Positions 43,067 to 52,732 are shown, counted from the stretch's first letter. The stretch: 64,000 nt of DNA from CAXXOK01 sp964497495 (GCA_964497495.1 CAZCCZ010000004.1:1-64000); one strand, 5' to 3'. Translations and numbers: made by a program. Notes: generated by a model not told the origin, from the letters alone.

Positions 43067-43489
43067 GTGAAAATACTTTATCAGGCCAAGGCGGTATCCA
43101 TCGGCGGACGAGACGGACAGGTGAAGGTGGACGGCAGCCCCGTCAACTTCGAAATGGCCCTGCCCCCCGAGCTGGCCGGCCACAAGGCCGTGGGCTTCAA
43201 CCCCGAGCAGCTGTTCGCGGCGGGCTACTCGGCCTGCTTCGGCAGCGCCCTGCAGCACGTGTTCAAGCTGAAACGGCTGACCGTTCCCCAGCCGGAAGTG
43301 CACGTGAACGTGGGCATCGGCCGCAACGAGGCGGGCGGCTTCGCGCTGGCGGCGGAGATCGAGGGCGTGTTCACCGGCGTGGATCAGGCCACGGCGGACG
43401 ATCTGATGGCGCAGGCGCACCTGGTATGCCCGTATTCCAACGCCACGCGTGGCAACATCGAGGTCAAGCTGACGGCGAAGGTCGCGTAA
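43067..43489 (+). CDS. ohr: Organic hydroperoxide resistance protein (Ohr/OsmC family)
   Basis: 140 residues. It is a thiol peroxidase that reduces organic hydroperoxides. The two redox cysteines are Cys57 in AAGYSACFGSAL and Cys121 in HLVCPYSNATRGN, the spacing and context of the Ohr branch; NPEQLFAAGYSACF is the family signature. The start is GTG at 43067 with AAGGAG 8 bases upstream. No OhrR-type regulator is adjacent. A strong hairpin separates it from the convergent HD gene. Confidence 0.92.
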   Translation: MKILYQAKAVSIGGRDGQVKVDGSPVNFEMALPPELAGHKAVGFNPEQLFAAGYSACFGSALQHVFKLKRLTVPQPEVHVNVGIGRNEAGGFALAAEIEGVFTGVDQATADDLMAQAHLVCPYSNATRGNIEVKLTAKVA

Positions 43490-43510
43490 CAACCGAATAT
43501 TCTACGTATA

Positions 43511-43552
43511 CCAAACACCGGCGGGACGCGCGAACGTCCCGCCGGTGTTTGG
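43511..43552. terminator. Hairpin terminator between ohr and HD hydrolase gene
   Basis: Perfect 18-bp stem starting CCAAACACCGGCGGGACG with a 6-base loop, between convergent genes. No long T tract follows on either side, but the AAAC/GTTT ends of the stem are T-rich. Confidence 0.7.
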
Positions 43553-43563
43553 ATATGAAACGG

Positions 43564-44145
43564 CTATTCCCCCATCTCCCGGTTCACACTCTCCTCGCAG
43601 GAGCGCATGGCGAGGATGGTTTTGGAAAACAACTCGTCCAGTTCCCAGCCCAGTTCTTCCGCCCCCTTGCGGATCACGTCCCGGGAGCAGCCCGCAGCGA
43701 AAGCCTTGTCCTTGAACTTTTTCTTCACGCTGGAAACTTCCATGTCCGCCACGCTTCTGGAGGGCCGCATCAGCGCGGACGCGCCCACCAGCCCCGTCAG
43801 CTCGTCCACGGCGAAAAGCACCTTCTCCATGGGGTGTTCGGGCTTCACGTCGCAGCAGAGGCTGAAGCCGTGGGAGCATACGGCGTGGATCAGCCGTTCC
43901 CCCGCGCCCGCTTCCCGCAGCAGTTCCGGCGCCTTCGTACAGTGCTGTTCGGGGTACAGCTCGAAGTCGATATCGTGCAGAAGGCCCACGGTCGCCCAGA
44001 AATCGGCCTCGTCCCCGTAACCCTGCTCCTGCGCGAACCAGCGCATCGCGCCCTCTACCGTGAGCGCGTGCCGGATATGGAACGGTTCCCGGTTATACTT
44101 TTTCAACAGTTGAAGGGCCTCCGCCCTGGTCATCGCGTCCGCCAT
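43564..44145 (-). CDS. HD domain hydrolase
   Basis: 193 residues of the HD superfamily (metal-dependent phosphohydrolases). The metal site is visible as HIRHALTVEGAMRWFA, GLLHDIDFELYPEQH (the HD pair) and AVCSHGF. Firmicutes members of this subgroup are annotated as hydrolases of unknown substrate. ATG at 44145 has GGAGG 8 bases upstream; the frame remains open far upstream through a promoter and is not coding there. Monocistronic. Confidence 0.87.
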   Translation of the reverse strand: MADAMTRAEALQLLKKYNREPFHIRHALTVEGAMRWFAQEQGYGDEADFWATVGLLHDIDFELYPEQHCTKAPELLREAGAGERLIHAVCSHGFSLCCDVKPEHPMEKVLFAVDELTGLVGASALMRPSRSVADMEVSSVKKKFKDKAFAAGCSRDVIRKGAEELGWELDELFSKTILAMRSCEESVNREMGE

Positions 44146-44182
44146 GCCGCCGTCCTCCTTCGATGCCGCGTTATCGCAGTCC

Positions 44183-44211
44183 ATCATAGCACAGTTCCGA
44201 TGAAACCGCAA
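44183..44211 (-). promoter_or_regulatory. Promoter of the HD hydrolase gene
   Basis: On the minus strand TTGCGG (44211-44206), 17-bp spacer, TATGAT (44188-44183) with an upstream TGC (extended -10). Confidence 0.6.
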
Positions 44212-44220
44212 AGCGCGCGC

Positions 44221-44249
44221 TTGCGCCGTCCGGTGCGAAATGTTACAAT
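44221..44249 (+). promoter_or_regulatory. Possible promoter of the sigma/anti-sigma pair
   Basis: TTGCGC (44221-44226), 17-bp spacer, TACAAT (44244-44249), 162 bp before the sigma gene. No convincing ECF-type promoter (AAC motif with properly spaced CGT) was found, although such autoregulation would be usual. Confidence 0.4.
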
Positions 44250-44410
44250 CGGGACGTGCCGCCGCGCCGGAAACCCTTTGCCAGGCATGTAAAAACGTTT
44301 CCGATTTTTTCGCTCCCCCTGCATGAAACGGGCTTGGTCGCCCGTTGTTATGTAGTGGAGCAGAATGGCCCGCCGCGCCACCGGCGCAAGGCGGTGATGG
44401 AGGCTCTGCG

Positions 44411-44896
44411 ATGCCCGATTTCGAGGCGCTGTACGAGAAATACGCCACCGATGTGCTACGCGTATGCTACTTCTATCTGGGAGACCGGCAAAAAGCCGAG
44501 GACGTATGTCAGGATGTGTTCGTACGCCTGATGGTCAACGCGCCGGACCTGGAAGAAGGCCGGGAGAAAGCCTGGCTGCTGAAGGTGGCGCTTAACCGAT
44601 GCCGCGACCTGTGGCGCGGTTCCTGGGCCCGGCGCGTGGTGCTGGGCGGCCCGGCCTTCGAGCTGATCCCCGCGCCGGACGCGACCGCCCGCCGGGACGA
44701 CGAAGAAGCCGTGATGTCCGCCGTACACCGGCTGCCAGCGCCGTTTCGGGAAGTGATCCTGTTGCACTACTACCAGAACTACGGCATCAACGAGATTTCC
44801 GAAATCACGGGGTTGCCGGAGGGTACCATATCCAGCCGCCTCTCGCGGGGGCGCAAGAAGCTGGAGAGCATTTTTCAGGGAGGGGACGCGCAATGA
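44411..44896 (+). CDS. ECF-type RNA polymerase sigma factor
   Basis: 161 residues. Region 2 (about 1-70) contains FEALYEKYATDVLRVCYFYL and AEDVCQDVFVRLM, the -10-binding helix. Region 4 (about 105-155) contains LPAPFREVILLHYYQNYGI and the helix-turn-helix EISEITGLPEGTISSRLSRG. There is no region 1.1 or 3, so it is a group 4 (ECF) sigma. ATG at 44411 has GGAGG 7 bases upstream. Its stop overlaps the start of the next gene (ATGA), whose product is the likely anti-sigma factor. Confidence 0.92.
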   Translation: MPDFEALYEKYATDVLRVCYFYLGDRQKAEDVCQDVFVRLMVNAPDLEEGREKAWLLKVALNRCRDLWRGSWARRVVLGGPAFELIPAPDATARRDDEEAVMSAVHRLPAPFREVILLHYYQNYGINEISEITGLPEGTISSRLSRGRKKLESIFQGGDAQ

Positions 44897-45837
44897 ATCG
44901 GCTGGAAAGACTGCCGGAGATCGCCGAACGCAATTTGGGCGGGTTGAACGCCGATCAGCGCCTGTACAACAAAATCAGGCTCGCCGCCGAAAAACGGGAG
45001 GGCGCGTTCCGCGCACGCTTCCGGCCCACGCTGGCCGCCTGCCTGTCGGTGGCGCTGTGCCTTACGGTCGGGCTGTGGGCCGCGTGGCCCATGCTTGATC
45101 CTGCGGCCGGCAGGAACGCGCTGCTCAGCAGCGGCACGGCCGGCGGCCCCATGAACACGGGAGTTCGCCTGCAGGCGCTGGACGTGCCTTCCGGCAGCGT
45201 GAGCGTGGGTGGAGTATCGGAAAACACCGCCACCTACCGCAACCTCTACGCCGCGGAACGCAACGGCAACTTTCCGCTGGTCATGGTCGGGAACGCCGTT
45301 TACCGCATGCTCATCAGCCCCACCAACATGGATCCCGCCCTGTTGGGGGCGAGTCTGGGCGACGTTACGGAATATACGCTGGAGCCGGGGCTGAGCGCCG
45401 GCGGAATCGTCAGCAACACCGTTTCCGCGGGCGATACCGTATACGCGGTTTCGGGCATGGAGGGCGCCGCGGCGGCGGCCTACGTTAACGGCTCGCTGCG
45501 CTTGTTCCAGCGCGTGAGCTTCGCGGGCACGGCGGTGCTGGGCGGCGAGACGTTGGAAGACACGCTGGCTTCCGCACCGCACGTTTCCGCGCTGGAAATG
45601 ACCGGCGCGGGCATCATCGACGACCCCGCGACGGCGCAGAGCCTGGTGCAGACGCTGCTTGAAAACGCGACCTACGAAAACGCCTCCTCCGGCACGGACG
45701 ACACCCGCAGCCTGCAGCTCGCGCTGGATAACGGGTTGATCCTCCAGATGATGGTGGGCGACGACGCCGTAAGCGCCTGCGGCACGTGGAGCTGCCCGGA
45801 ATTCTTCGAAGCCTACGCCGCCGCCACGTCGAAATAA
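44893..45837 (+). CDS. Putative anti-sigma factor, single-pass membrane protein
   Basis: 314 residues. A short cytoplasmic N-terminus of about 45 residues (RLERLPEIAERNLGGLNA) precedes one membrane helix (TLAACLSVALCLTVGLWAAW, about 46-65) and a large extracytoplasmic domain. It lacks the HxxxCxxC zinc motif of ZAS anti-sigmas. The role is inferred from the 4-bp overlap with the sigma gene and from topology: an outside sensor with a small inside segment that could hold the sigma. The outer domain is not recognised. Confidence 0.65.
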   Translation: MNRLERLPEIAERNLGGLNADQRLYNKIRLAAEKREGAFRARFRPTLAACLSVALCLTVGLWAAWPMLDPAAGRNALLSSGTAGGPMNTGVRLQALDVPSGSVSVGGVSENTATYRNLYAAERNGNFPLVMVGNAVYRMLISPTNMDPALLGASLGDVTEYTLEPGLSAGGIVSNTVSAGDTVYAVSGMEGAAAAAYVNGSLRLFQRVSFAGTAVLGGETLEDTLASAPHVSALEMTGAGIIDDPATAQSLVQTLLENATYENASSGTDDTRSLQLALDNGLILQMMVGDDAVSACGTWSCPEFFEAYAAATSK

Positions 45838-45858
45838 GGAATTGAACCGTATTTTGAG

Positions 45859-45887
45859 CCGTCCGCATGATATGCGGGCGGTTTTTT
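45859..45887 (+). terminator. Terminator after the sigma/anti-sigma operon
   Basis: A 10-bp stem CCGTCCGCAT/ATGCGGGCGG with one wobble and a 3-base loop is followed by TTTTTT, 22 bp after the stop codon. A possible extended -10 (TGCTATGAT at 45978-45985) for the next gene lies further on. Confidence 0.88.
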
Positions 45888-46063
45888 CCTTGTTTTCCGG
45901 CGCGTTCGCCGCGGGACGCCCGGCCTTTTCGCCCGTTCCTTTCCCCCTCCGCGCGCTTCCCTTCGCCGCCAAAACGTGCTATGATGGGTGCGGCCGGAAC
46001 GCTCGAAGCCCGTGCGCGGGCGTTCCCTTTTCGCCGGTTTGAAAACGAAACGGAGGCCCTTTG

Positions 46064-46987
46064 ATGAAGCGCATAAGCGTCGTCGTCCCCTGTTATAACG
46101 AGGAAGAAGCCGTGCCCCTGTTTTACGCCGCGTGCGCGGAAGCCCTCGCGGGCCTGCCCGCCGAGGCGGAGTGGTGGTTCGTGGACGACGGCAGCGACGA
46201 CGGCACGCTTTCGCGGCTAAAAGACCTGCGGGAACGGGACGCGCGCGTGCACTACATCAGCTTCAGCCGGAATTTCGGCAAGGAAGCGGCCATGTACGCG
46301 GGCCTGGAAGCCGCCGTAGGCGATTACGTCGCCGTGATGGACGCCGACCTGCAGGACCCGCCTTCCTTTCTGGGCAAGATGCTGGAAGAGCTGGAAACCG
46401 GCGCGTACGACTGCGTCGCCACCCGCCGCGTTTCCCGCAAGGGGGAACCGCCCCTGCGTTCCTTTTTCGCCCGGCGGTTCTACCATCTCATCAACCATAT
46501 CAGTAAGACCGAGGTCGTGGACGGCGCGCGGGATTTTCGCCTGATGACCCGCCGCATGGTGGACGCCGTTCTCTCTCTCAAGGAGGTCAGCCGTTTCAGC
46601 AAGGGCATTTTCAGCTGGGTCGGCTTTAAGACCAAATGGCTGGAATACGAAAACGTGCAACGCGCGGCCGGGGAAACCAAGTGGTCTTTCTGGCGGCTGC
46701 TGCTCTACTCGCTGGACGGGATTATCGGCTTTTCCACCGCGCCGCTGGCCATCGCCAGCGTCATGGGCCTGGCCTTCTGCCTGCTGGCGTTCGTGCTGAT
46801 CCTCTTTTTCTTCATCAAAACGATCATCTGGGGCGATCCGGTGGCGGGCTTCCCCGCCATGATCTGCATCATTCTCCTGCTGGGCGGCATTCAGCTTTTC
46901 TGTATCGGAATTCTGGGCCAGTACTTAAGCAAGACCTATCTGGAATCCAAGCGCCGCCCGCTTTACATCACACGGGAAAAGGAGTGA
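46064..46987 (+). CDS. GT2 polyprenyl-phosphate glycosyltransferase (GtrB/DPM1-like)
   Basis: 307 residues. The GT-A domain has SVVVPCYNEEEAVPLFYAAC, FVDDGSDDGTLSRL and the metal motif VMDADLQDPP. FSRNFGKEAAMYAGLEAA and GARDFRLMTRRMVDAVL are typical of GtrB-like bactoprenol glucosyltransferases. Two C-terminal membrane segments (about 225-250 and 262-285) anchor it. It charges undecaprenyl phosphate with a sugar for later flipping. ATG at 46064 has GGAGG 7 bases upstream. It sits 4 bp before ispG, which is odd company but suggests cotranscription with isoprenoid supply. Confidence 0.88.
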   Translation: MKRISVVVPCYNEEEAVPLFYAACAEALAGLPAEAEWWFVDDGSDDGTLSRLKDLRERDARVHYISFSRNFGKEAAMYAGLEAAVGDYVAVMDADLQDPPSFLGKMLEELETGAYDCVATRRVSRKGEPPLRSFFARRFYHLINHISKTEVVDGARDFRLMTRRMVDAVLSLKEVSRFSKGIFSWVGFKTKWLEYENVQRAAGETKWSFWRLLLYSLDGIIGFSTAPLAIASVMGLAFCLLAFVLILFFFIKTIIWGDPVAGFPAMICIILLLGGIQLFCIGILGQYLSKTYLESKRRPLYITREKE

Positions 46988-46991
46988 ACCC

Positions 46992-48077
46992 ATGCGTACC
47001 ACGCGCGCTTTCCGAATCGGAGCCGTGCCCATCGGCGGCGGCTCGCCCGTGACCGTGCAGAGCATGACCAACACCGACACCCGCGACGCGGCTAAAACGC
47101 TCGAGCAGGTACGCGCGCTGGCGCTGGCGGGGGCGGACATCGTGCGCGTCAGCGTATACGACGATCGGTGCCTGCCCGCGTTTCGCCGGATCGTGGACGG
47201 CTCGCCCGTACCCGTCGTGGCGGATATCCATTACCGCGCGGATCTCGCGGTGGGGGCGCTGGAAGCTGGCGCGGCGAAGGTGCGCATCAACCCCGGCAAC
47301 ATCGGCTCGGCGCAGAAAGTACGGCTGGTGGCGGACTGTGCCAAGGCTCATCACGCGCCCATCCGCATCGGGGTCAACAGCGGCTCCATCGAAAAGGACA
47401 TTCTCCGCCGCGACGGCAGCGTGACCGCGCGTGGCATGCTGGACAGCGCGCTGAGACACGCGATGCTGCTGGAAGCCGCGGGCTTTTCGGACATCGTGCT
47501 GAGCCTGAAAGCCGCGGACGTGCCCCTGACCGTGGCCGCCAACGAGCTTGCCGCGGCCCGCACGAATTATCCGCTGCACGTGGGCGTTACCGAAGCGGGG
47601 CTGCCCGGCGACGGGAACGTGAAAAGCGCCGTGGGCATCGGAAGCCTGCTGCTGCACGGCATCGGGGATACCATCCGCGTGTCGCTCACCGGCGACCCCG
47701 TGCCGGAGGTAGCCGCGGGCATCGACATCCTCAAGGCCTGCGGCCTGCGACGGGATTACGTCAACGTGATCTCCTGCCCCACCTGCGGGCGCACGAGCAT
47801 CGACGTGGCCGCCATCGCCGAGCGGGTGAAACGGGAGCTCGCGGACGTGCGCGTGCCGCTGACCGTGGCCGTGATGGGCTGCGTGGTCAACGGCCCCGGC
47901 GAGGCGCGGGAGGCCGACGTGGGCCTCGCGGGCGGCGGGCTGGCCGAGGACGGCGGCTACGCCGTGGGCGCGATTTTTGAAAAAGGCAGGCCGCCGGAAA
48001 AGGCGGAGGGCGACCTGGCCGCGCTGCTGATCGCGCGCGTGAGGCGCGTCGTTCGGGACAAGGCGGAAAGCCGCTGA
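46992..48077 (+). CDS. ispG: 4-hydroxy-3-methylbut-2-en-1-yl diphosphate synthase
   Basis: 361 residues, the penultimate enzyme of the MEP isoprenoid pathway, containing a [4Fe-4S] cluster. The N-terminal barrel shows VQSMTNTDTRDAAKTLEQV, VVADIHYRADLAV and VRINPGNIG. The C-terminal domain supplies the cluster cysteines in VISCPTCGRTSIDV and VMGCVVNGPGEAREADVG. AAAAGGAG lies 8 bases before the ATG. The ispG-polC order is common in Clostridia; here the usual dxr-rseP genes upstream are replaced by a GT2 gene. Confidence 0.95.
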   Translation: MRTTRAFRIGAVPIGGGSPVTVQSMTNTDTRDAAKTLEQVRALALAGADIVRVSVYDDRCLPAFRRIVDGSPVPVVADIHYRADLAVGALEAGAAKVRINPGNIGSAQKVRLVADCAKAHHAPIRIGVNSGSIEKDILRRDGSVTARGMLDSALRHAMLLEAAGFSDIVLSLKAADVPLTVAANELAAARTNYPLHVGVTEAGLPGDGNVKSAVGIGSLLLHGIGDTIRVSLTGDPVPEVAAGIDILKACGLRRDYVNVISCPTCGRTSIDVAAIAERVKRELADVRVPLTVAVMGCVVNGPGEAREADVGLAGGGLAEDGGYAVGAIFEKGRPPEKAEGDLAALLIARVRRVVRDKAESR

Positions 48078-48137
48078 ACCGCTCCGCGCGGGCCGGCCCG
48101 CGTTCGTCGTTTCAATCGAAAACGGAGAGATGCAGTT

Positions 48138-51100
48138 TTGAACAAAGCCGAACTCATCCACATCCTGGAGGAGACGCTTCCGCATCTGCGCGGGAAACTG
48201 CGCGTGGAGCGCGTGCTCTACCGCAAGGCCGATAATAAGGCCTATTTCAGTTTCCTGTGCGACGAGCTGGTGCCGGAAGCGGACTTTCTGGCGCTGGAAA
48301 GGCGGCTGCGCGGTCTTTTCCCCAAGATGGAACTGGCCCTGCGCGTGGCTTCCCCGGGGCTGAAAGACGATTTTCTGGCCGACATCGGCAAATACACCCC
48401 CGTCCTCAAGGATTTTCTGCGCCGCCAGAGCCCGGCACTGCGTACCTGGCTGGACGACGTGGGTTGGAGCGTGGATGGGCAGCGGATTTTGCTTACGTGC
48501 CCGGACGATTTCGCCATCGCGTTTTTCCACCGCAACGGTCTGGACGACAAGCTTTCCCGCGCCGTGTGGGACATCTTCCGCCTGCGTCTGCCCGTGGCGC
48601 TGATCAAGTGCGGCGAGCGCGAGCAATGGGTGGAAACCATGCGCGCGGAAACCGCGCGCCGCCGCGCGCAGGAGGAAGCCGAAAACCGCGCGGGCAACCC
48701 GCACACCGCGGATCTGCCGCCGGAGGAGGCCGCGCTACAGCCGGAGGCCGGGCCGGAAGGCGGACCCACGCCGGGCGTGGGCGGCCCGCCCCCCGCCGCG
48801 GGTCCCGGCGACCGGGGCGCCTCAAAGAAGCGCGGCGCAACCCCCGTAAGCAGGGGCGCGGTGCTTAAGGGCCGCCCCGTCGCGGACGAGCCGGTGCCCG
48901 TGGGCGACCTGCGCGAGGACAGCGGCGTGGTGGTGGTGGAAGGCGAGATTTTCGGCGTCACCCCCGCCCGCGAACTGAAGGGCGGCGAAACGGTGATGGT
49001 CACCTTCGCCGTGGGGGACGACACCTCCACCGTGTACTGTAAAGCATTCTACAACTACCGCATGAAGCGCGCGGGTCCGGGCCAGACGCCCAAGCCCCCC
49101 ACCGACGAGGAGAAAAAGCGCGTCAACGACCAGGTGTCGCAGATCGTCAACGGCGTTCGCGTGCGCCTGCGGGGCGAATGCCGGCAGGACGCGTTTATCG
49201 GCGAACTGTCCGTCAACGTCCGGGACATGCAGCAGATGCCCAAAACGGAGCGGTCCGACCACGCGCCCGGGGACGGGAAGCGTGTGGAACTGCACATGCA
49301 CAGCAACATGAGCGCCATGGACGCCACCGCCGACGCGGCGGATATCGTGGCGCAGGCGGCGAAGTGGGGCCACCCCGCCGTGGCGATCACCGACCACGGC
49401 GTGACGCAGGCGTTCCCGGCGGCGTTCGGCGCGGCCAAGAAGCACGGCATCAAGTTCATCCCCGGCGTGGAAGGTTACCTGTGCGATCTGGTGCCCCTCG
49501 TCGCAAACGCGGACGGGCGCGCGCTCACCGCGCCCACGGTGGTGCTGGATTTCGAGACCACGGGGCTCTCCCCGGCTATCGACCGCATCATCGAAATCGG
49601 CGCGGTCAAGCTGGAAAACGGGGAAATCACGGAGGAGTTGAGCCTCCTATGCGACCCCGGCGTACCGCTTAAGCCCAAGATAACAGAAATCACCGGGATT
49701 ACCGATATCATGCTGCGCGGCAAGGAAAGCCCCGCGGAGGGCGTGCGCAAGCTGCTGGATTTCATCGGGGGCTGCGCCGTGGCCGCGCACAACGCGCCGT
49801 TCGACCTGGGTTTCCTCGCCGCCGAGTGCGCGCGCATGGGCGCGGATTTCTCCGCCCCGGTCATGGACACGCTGGTGCTTTCCCGCAGGCTGCACCCAGA
49901 TTGGCGCAGCTTCAAGCTCGGCGCGGTCTGCCGCCAGCTGGGGGTGTCGCTGAAAAACGCGCATCGCGCCGTGCACGACGCGGCGGCGACCGCCCGGTGC
50001 CTGCACATCCTGCTGGGCGAGGTCGCCGCGCTGGGCGCCTCCACACTAAGCGACGTGGACGGAGCCGTGCAGGGCGAGAGCATGAGCGACACGCACCACA
50101 TCGTACTGCTGTGCAAAACTCAGAAGGGGCTGGAAAACCTCAACCACCTGGTGAGCGAGGGCCACGTGCACTATTTCCACCGCCACCCCAACATGCCGCG
50201 CCACCTGATTGAGAAATACCGAGAAGGGTTGATCGTAGGCAGCGCGTGCGAGGCGGGAGAACTGTTCCGCGCGGTGGCGGAGGGCAAGCCGGACGAGGAT
50301 CTGGAGCGCATCGCGGCTTTCTACGATTATCTGGAGATCATGCCGGTGGCCAACAACCGGTTCCTGCTCCGTTCCGGCGAGGCGCGGGACGAGGAACAGC
50401 TACGGGCGTTCAACCGCCGCGTCGTGGCGCTGGGCGAAAAGCTGGGCAAGCCCGTGGTCGCCACCGGGGACGCCCATTTCATCAACCCGCAGGATTCGGT
50501 GTACCGCGCCATCCTGCAGGCGGGACTTGGCTACGAGGATTGCGACGAGCAGCCTCCGCTGTATTTTAAGACCACCGACGAAATGCTGGCGGAGTTCGCC
50601 TACCTGGGCGAGGAAAAGGCGCGCGAGGTGGTGGTGACGGCGCCGCGGGCCATCGCCGACCAGGTGGAAAACCTTCGCCTGTTTCCCGCGCACCCCAAGG
50701 GGGAGGATACCTTCCAGCCCTTCTGGCCGGACGCGGCGGAAAGTATCGAGACCATGACGTGGTCGCGCGCGCGGGAGCTGTACGGCGATCCGCTGCCCCC
50801 GCCGATCGAAAAGCGGCTGCAGAAGGAGCTGAAAAGCATCATCGGGTACGGCTTTGCCACGCTGTACTCCATCGCGCAGAAGCTGGTGGCCAAATCCGTG
50901 CAGGACGGCTACCTGGTCGGTTCCCGCGGAAGCGTGGGCAGTTCGCTGGTAGCCACCATGTGCGGCATCACGGAGGTCAACCCCCTGCCCGCGCACTACC
51001 GCTGCGAACACTGCCGCAAGGCGTTCTTCACCCCGCCGGAACTTGGGGCCGTAGGGCTGGACCTGCCGGATAAAACCTGCGAGCTGTGCGGCGCGCCGCT

Positions 51101-52592
51101 GAAAAAGGACGGTTACTCCATCCCCTTCGAGGTATTCCTGGGTTTCAAGGGCGACAAGGTGCCGGATATCGACCTCAACTTCTCCGGCGAATATCAGGCC
51201 CGCGCGCACGCCTACATCGAGGAACTGTTCGGCAAGGGGTACGTATACCGCGCCGGCACCATCAACGGGCTTGCGGAAAAAACCGCCTTCGGCTTCGCGG
51301 CCAAGTATCTGGAGGAACGCGGCATCCACGCGGGGCGCGCCCACAAGGAGCGGCTGGCCGCTGGCTGCATCGGGGTAAAGCGAACCACCGGCCAGCACCC
51401 CGGCGGCATCGTAGTGCTGCCCAAGGAATACGACATCTGCCAGTTTACGGCCATCCAGCACCCGGCGGACGATACCGAAGGCGGCACGCTGACCACGCAT
51501 TACGATTTTAGCTCCATGCACGATATTCTGGTCAAGCTGGACTGCCTGGGCCACGACGACCCCACCATGCTGCACCGCATGGAGGAACTGACCGGCGTGA
51601 GCTTCAAGGATATTCCGCTGGACGATCCGCGCCTGATGAGCCTGTTCACCGGCCCGGAAGCGCTGGGGGTGACGAGCGCGCAGATCATGAGCCCCACCGG
51701 CACGCTGGGTATCCCGGAATTCGGCACCCCGTTCGTACAGGGCATCCTGATGGATACGCGCCCCACCACCATGGAGGAGCTGATCCGCATATCGGGTCTG
51801 AGCCACGGCACCGACGTGTGGCTGGGCAACGCGAAGGATCTGGTGGACAGCGGCACCGCGCGCCTCGGGCAATGCTTCTGCACGCGCGACGACATCATGA
51901 ACTTCCTGATCTCCAAAGGCGTCGCGGACAAGATGAGCTTCGACACCATGGAGAGCGTGCGCAAGGGCAGGGGCCTCAAGCCGGAAATGGAAGCCGCCAT
52001 GCTGGAGCACGGCGTACCGCAGTGGGCCATCGACAGCTGCAAGAAGATCAAGTACCTGTTCCCGCGCGGCCACGCCGTGGCGTACGTGACCATGGGCCTG
52101 CGCGTGGCGTGGTACAAGGTGTACCGGCCGCTGGAATACTACGCGGCGTACTTCACCATCCGTGCGGACGGCTTCGACGCGGGCACGATGATCCTCTCCA
52201 ACGCCACGCTGGCCGACCGCCTGAAGGAATACGACGCCCGGGACGAACGCCTGAACCAGAAGGAAAAACTGGAGCAGAACGCCCTTCATATGATTCTGGA
52301 AATGCAGGAGCGGGGCATCCGGCTGCTGCCGGTCAGCCTGTACCACAGCGACCCGCGCCGCTTCCTGCCGGAGGGAAGCGACCTGCGCTGCCCCTTCCTG
52401 TCCCTGAACGGTTTCCCGGAGGCCGCGGCGGACGCCATCGTGGAAGCGCGGGTCACGCCGTTCCTGTCGGTGGAGGATTTGAAGTTGCGCGCTCATCTGG
52501 GCGCGGGCGTAACGGATATGCTTCGCGCGCAGGGCGCGCTGGAAGACCTGCCTGAAACCAGCCAGCTGGATATGTTTTCCATATTGGGCTGA
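48138..52592 (+). CDS. polC: DNA polymerase III PolC (Gram-positive replicative polymerase)
   Basis: 1484 residues. Domains in order: an N-terminal region and Pro/Ala/Gly-rich linker (about 180-240), an OB fold (about 255-370), a PHP domain starting near residue 383 (VELHMHSNMSAMDATADA), an inserted DnaQ-type 3'-5' exonuclease (about 468-640, VVLDFETTGLSPAIDRIIEI), the rest of the PHP, and the palm and fingers. A four-cysteine zinc site (HCRKAF region, CELCG) precedes the catalytic VPDIDLNFSGEYQ near residue 1008. The start is TTG at 48138 with GGAGAG about 11 bases upstream; the nearby ATG at 48130 stops at once. This polymerase type is diagnostic of Bacillota. Confidence 0.97.
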   Translation: MNKAELIHILEETLPHLRGKLRVERVLYRKADNKAYFSFLCDELVPEADFLALERRLRGLFPKMELALRVASPGLKDDFLADIGKYTPVLKDFLRRQSPALRTWLDDVGWSVDGQRILLTCPDDFAIAFFHRNGLDDKLSRAVWDIFRLRLPVALIKCGEREQWVETMRAETARRRAQEEAENRAGNPHTADLPPEEAALQPEAGPEGGPTPGVGGPPPAAGPGDRGASKKRGATPVSRGAVLKGRPVADEPVPVGDLREDSGVVVVEGEIFGVTPARELKGGETVMVTFAVGDDTSTVYCKAFYNYRMKRAGPGQTPKPPTDEEKKRVNDQVSQIVNGVRVRLRGECRQDAFIGELSVNVRDMQQMPKTERSDHAPGDGKRVELHMHSNMSAMDATADAADIVAQAAKWGHPAVAITDHGVTQAFPAAFGAAKKHGIKFIPGVEGYLCDLVPLVANADGRALTAPTVVLDFETTGLSPAIDRIIEIGAVKLENGEITEELSLLCDPGVPLKPKITEITGITDIMLRGKESPAEGVRKLLDFIGGCAVAAHNAPFDLGFLAAECARMGADFSAPVMDTLVLSRRLHPDWRSFKLGAVCRQLGVSLKNAHRAVHDAAATARCLHILLGEVAALGASTLSDVDGAVQGESMSDTHHIVLLCKTQKGLENLNHLVSEGHVHYFHRHPNMPRHLIEKYREGLIVGSACEAGELFRAVAEGKPDEDLERIAAFYDYLEIMPVANNRFLLRSGEARDEEQLRAFNRRVVALGEKLGKPVVATGDAHFINPQDSVYRAILQAGLGYEDCDEQPPLYFKTTDEMLAEFAYLGEEKAREVVVTAPRAIADQVENLRLFPAHPKGEDTFQPFWPDAAESIETMTWSRARELYGDPLPPPIEKRLQKELKSIIGYGFATLYSIAQKLVAKSVQDGYLVGSRGSVGSSLVATMCGITEVNPLPAHYRCEHCRKAFFTPPELGAVGLDLPDKTCELCGAPLKKDGYSIPFEVFLGFKGDKVPDIDLNFSGEYQARAHAYIEELFGKGYVYRAGTINGLAEKTAFGFAAKYLEERGIHAGRAHKERLAAGCIGVKRTTGQHPGGIVVLPKEYDICQFTAIQHPADDTEGGTLTTHYDFSSMHDILVKLDCLGHDDPTMLHRMEELTGVSFKDIPLDDPRLMSLFTGPEALGVTSAQIMSPTGTLGIPEFGTPFVQGILMDTRPTTMEELIRISGLSHGTDVWLGNAKDLVDSGTARLGQCFCTRDDIMNFLISKGVADKMSFDTMESVRKGRGLKPEMEAAMLEHGVPQWAIDSCKKIKYLFPRGHAVAYVTMGLRVAWYKVYRPLEYYAAYFTIRADGFDAGTMILSNATLADRLKEYDARDERLNQKEKLEQNALHMILEMQERGIRLLPVSLYHSDPRRFLPEGSDLRCPFLSLNGFPEAAADAIVEARVTPFLSVEDLKLRAHLGAGVTDMLRAQGALEDLPETSQLDMFSILG

Positions 52593-52656
52593 ACCCGCGG
52601 ATTCCGCACGGATTCGCCGGCAGTGGAAACGGGTATTCCAAGGGCGGGAAGCGGCG

Positions 52657-52686
52657 TTGACAACCCGCCGTCCCCGATGGTATGAT
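52657..52686 (+). promoter_or_regulatory. Promoter of the DUF1858/ferritin-like genes
   Basis: TTGACA (52657-52662), 18-bp spacer, TATGAT (52681-52686), 46 bp before the DUF1858 start. Confidence 0.75.
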
Positions 52687-52732
52687 GACACAGAAGCTCC
52701 AAGGCTTCGACAACGGAAAGTGAGGAAAACCC

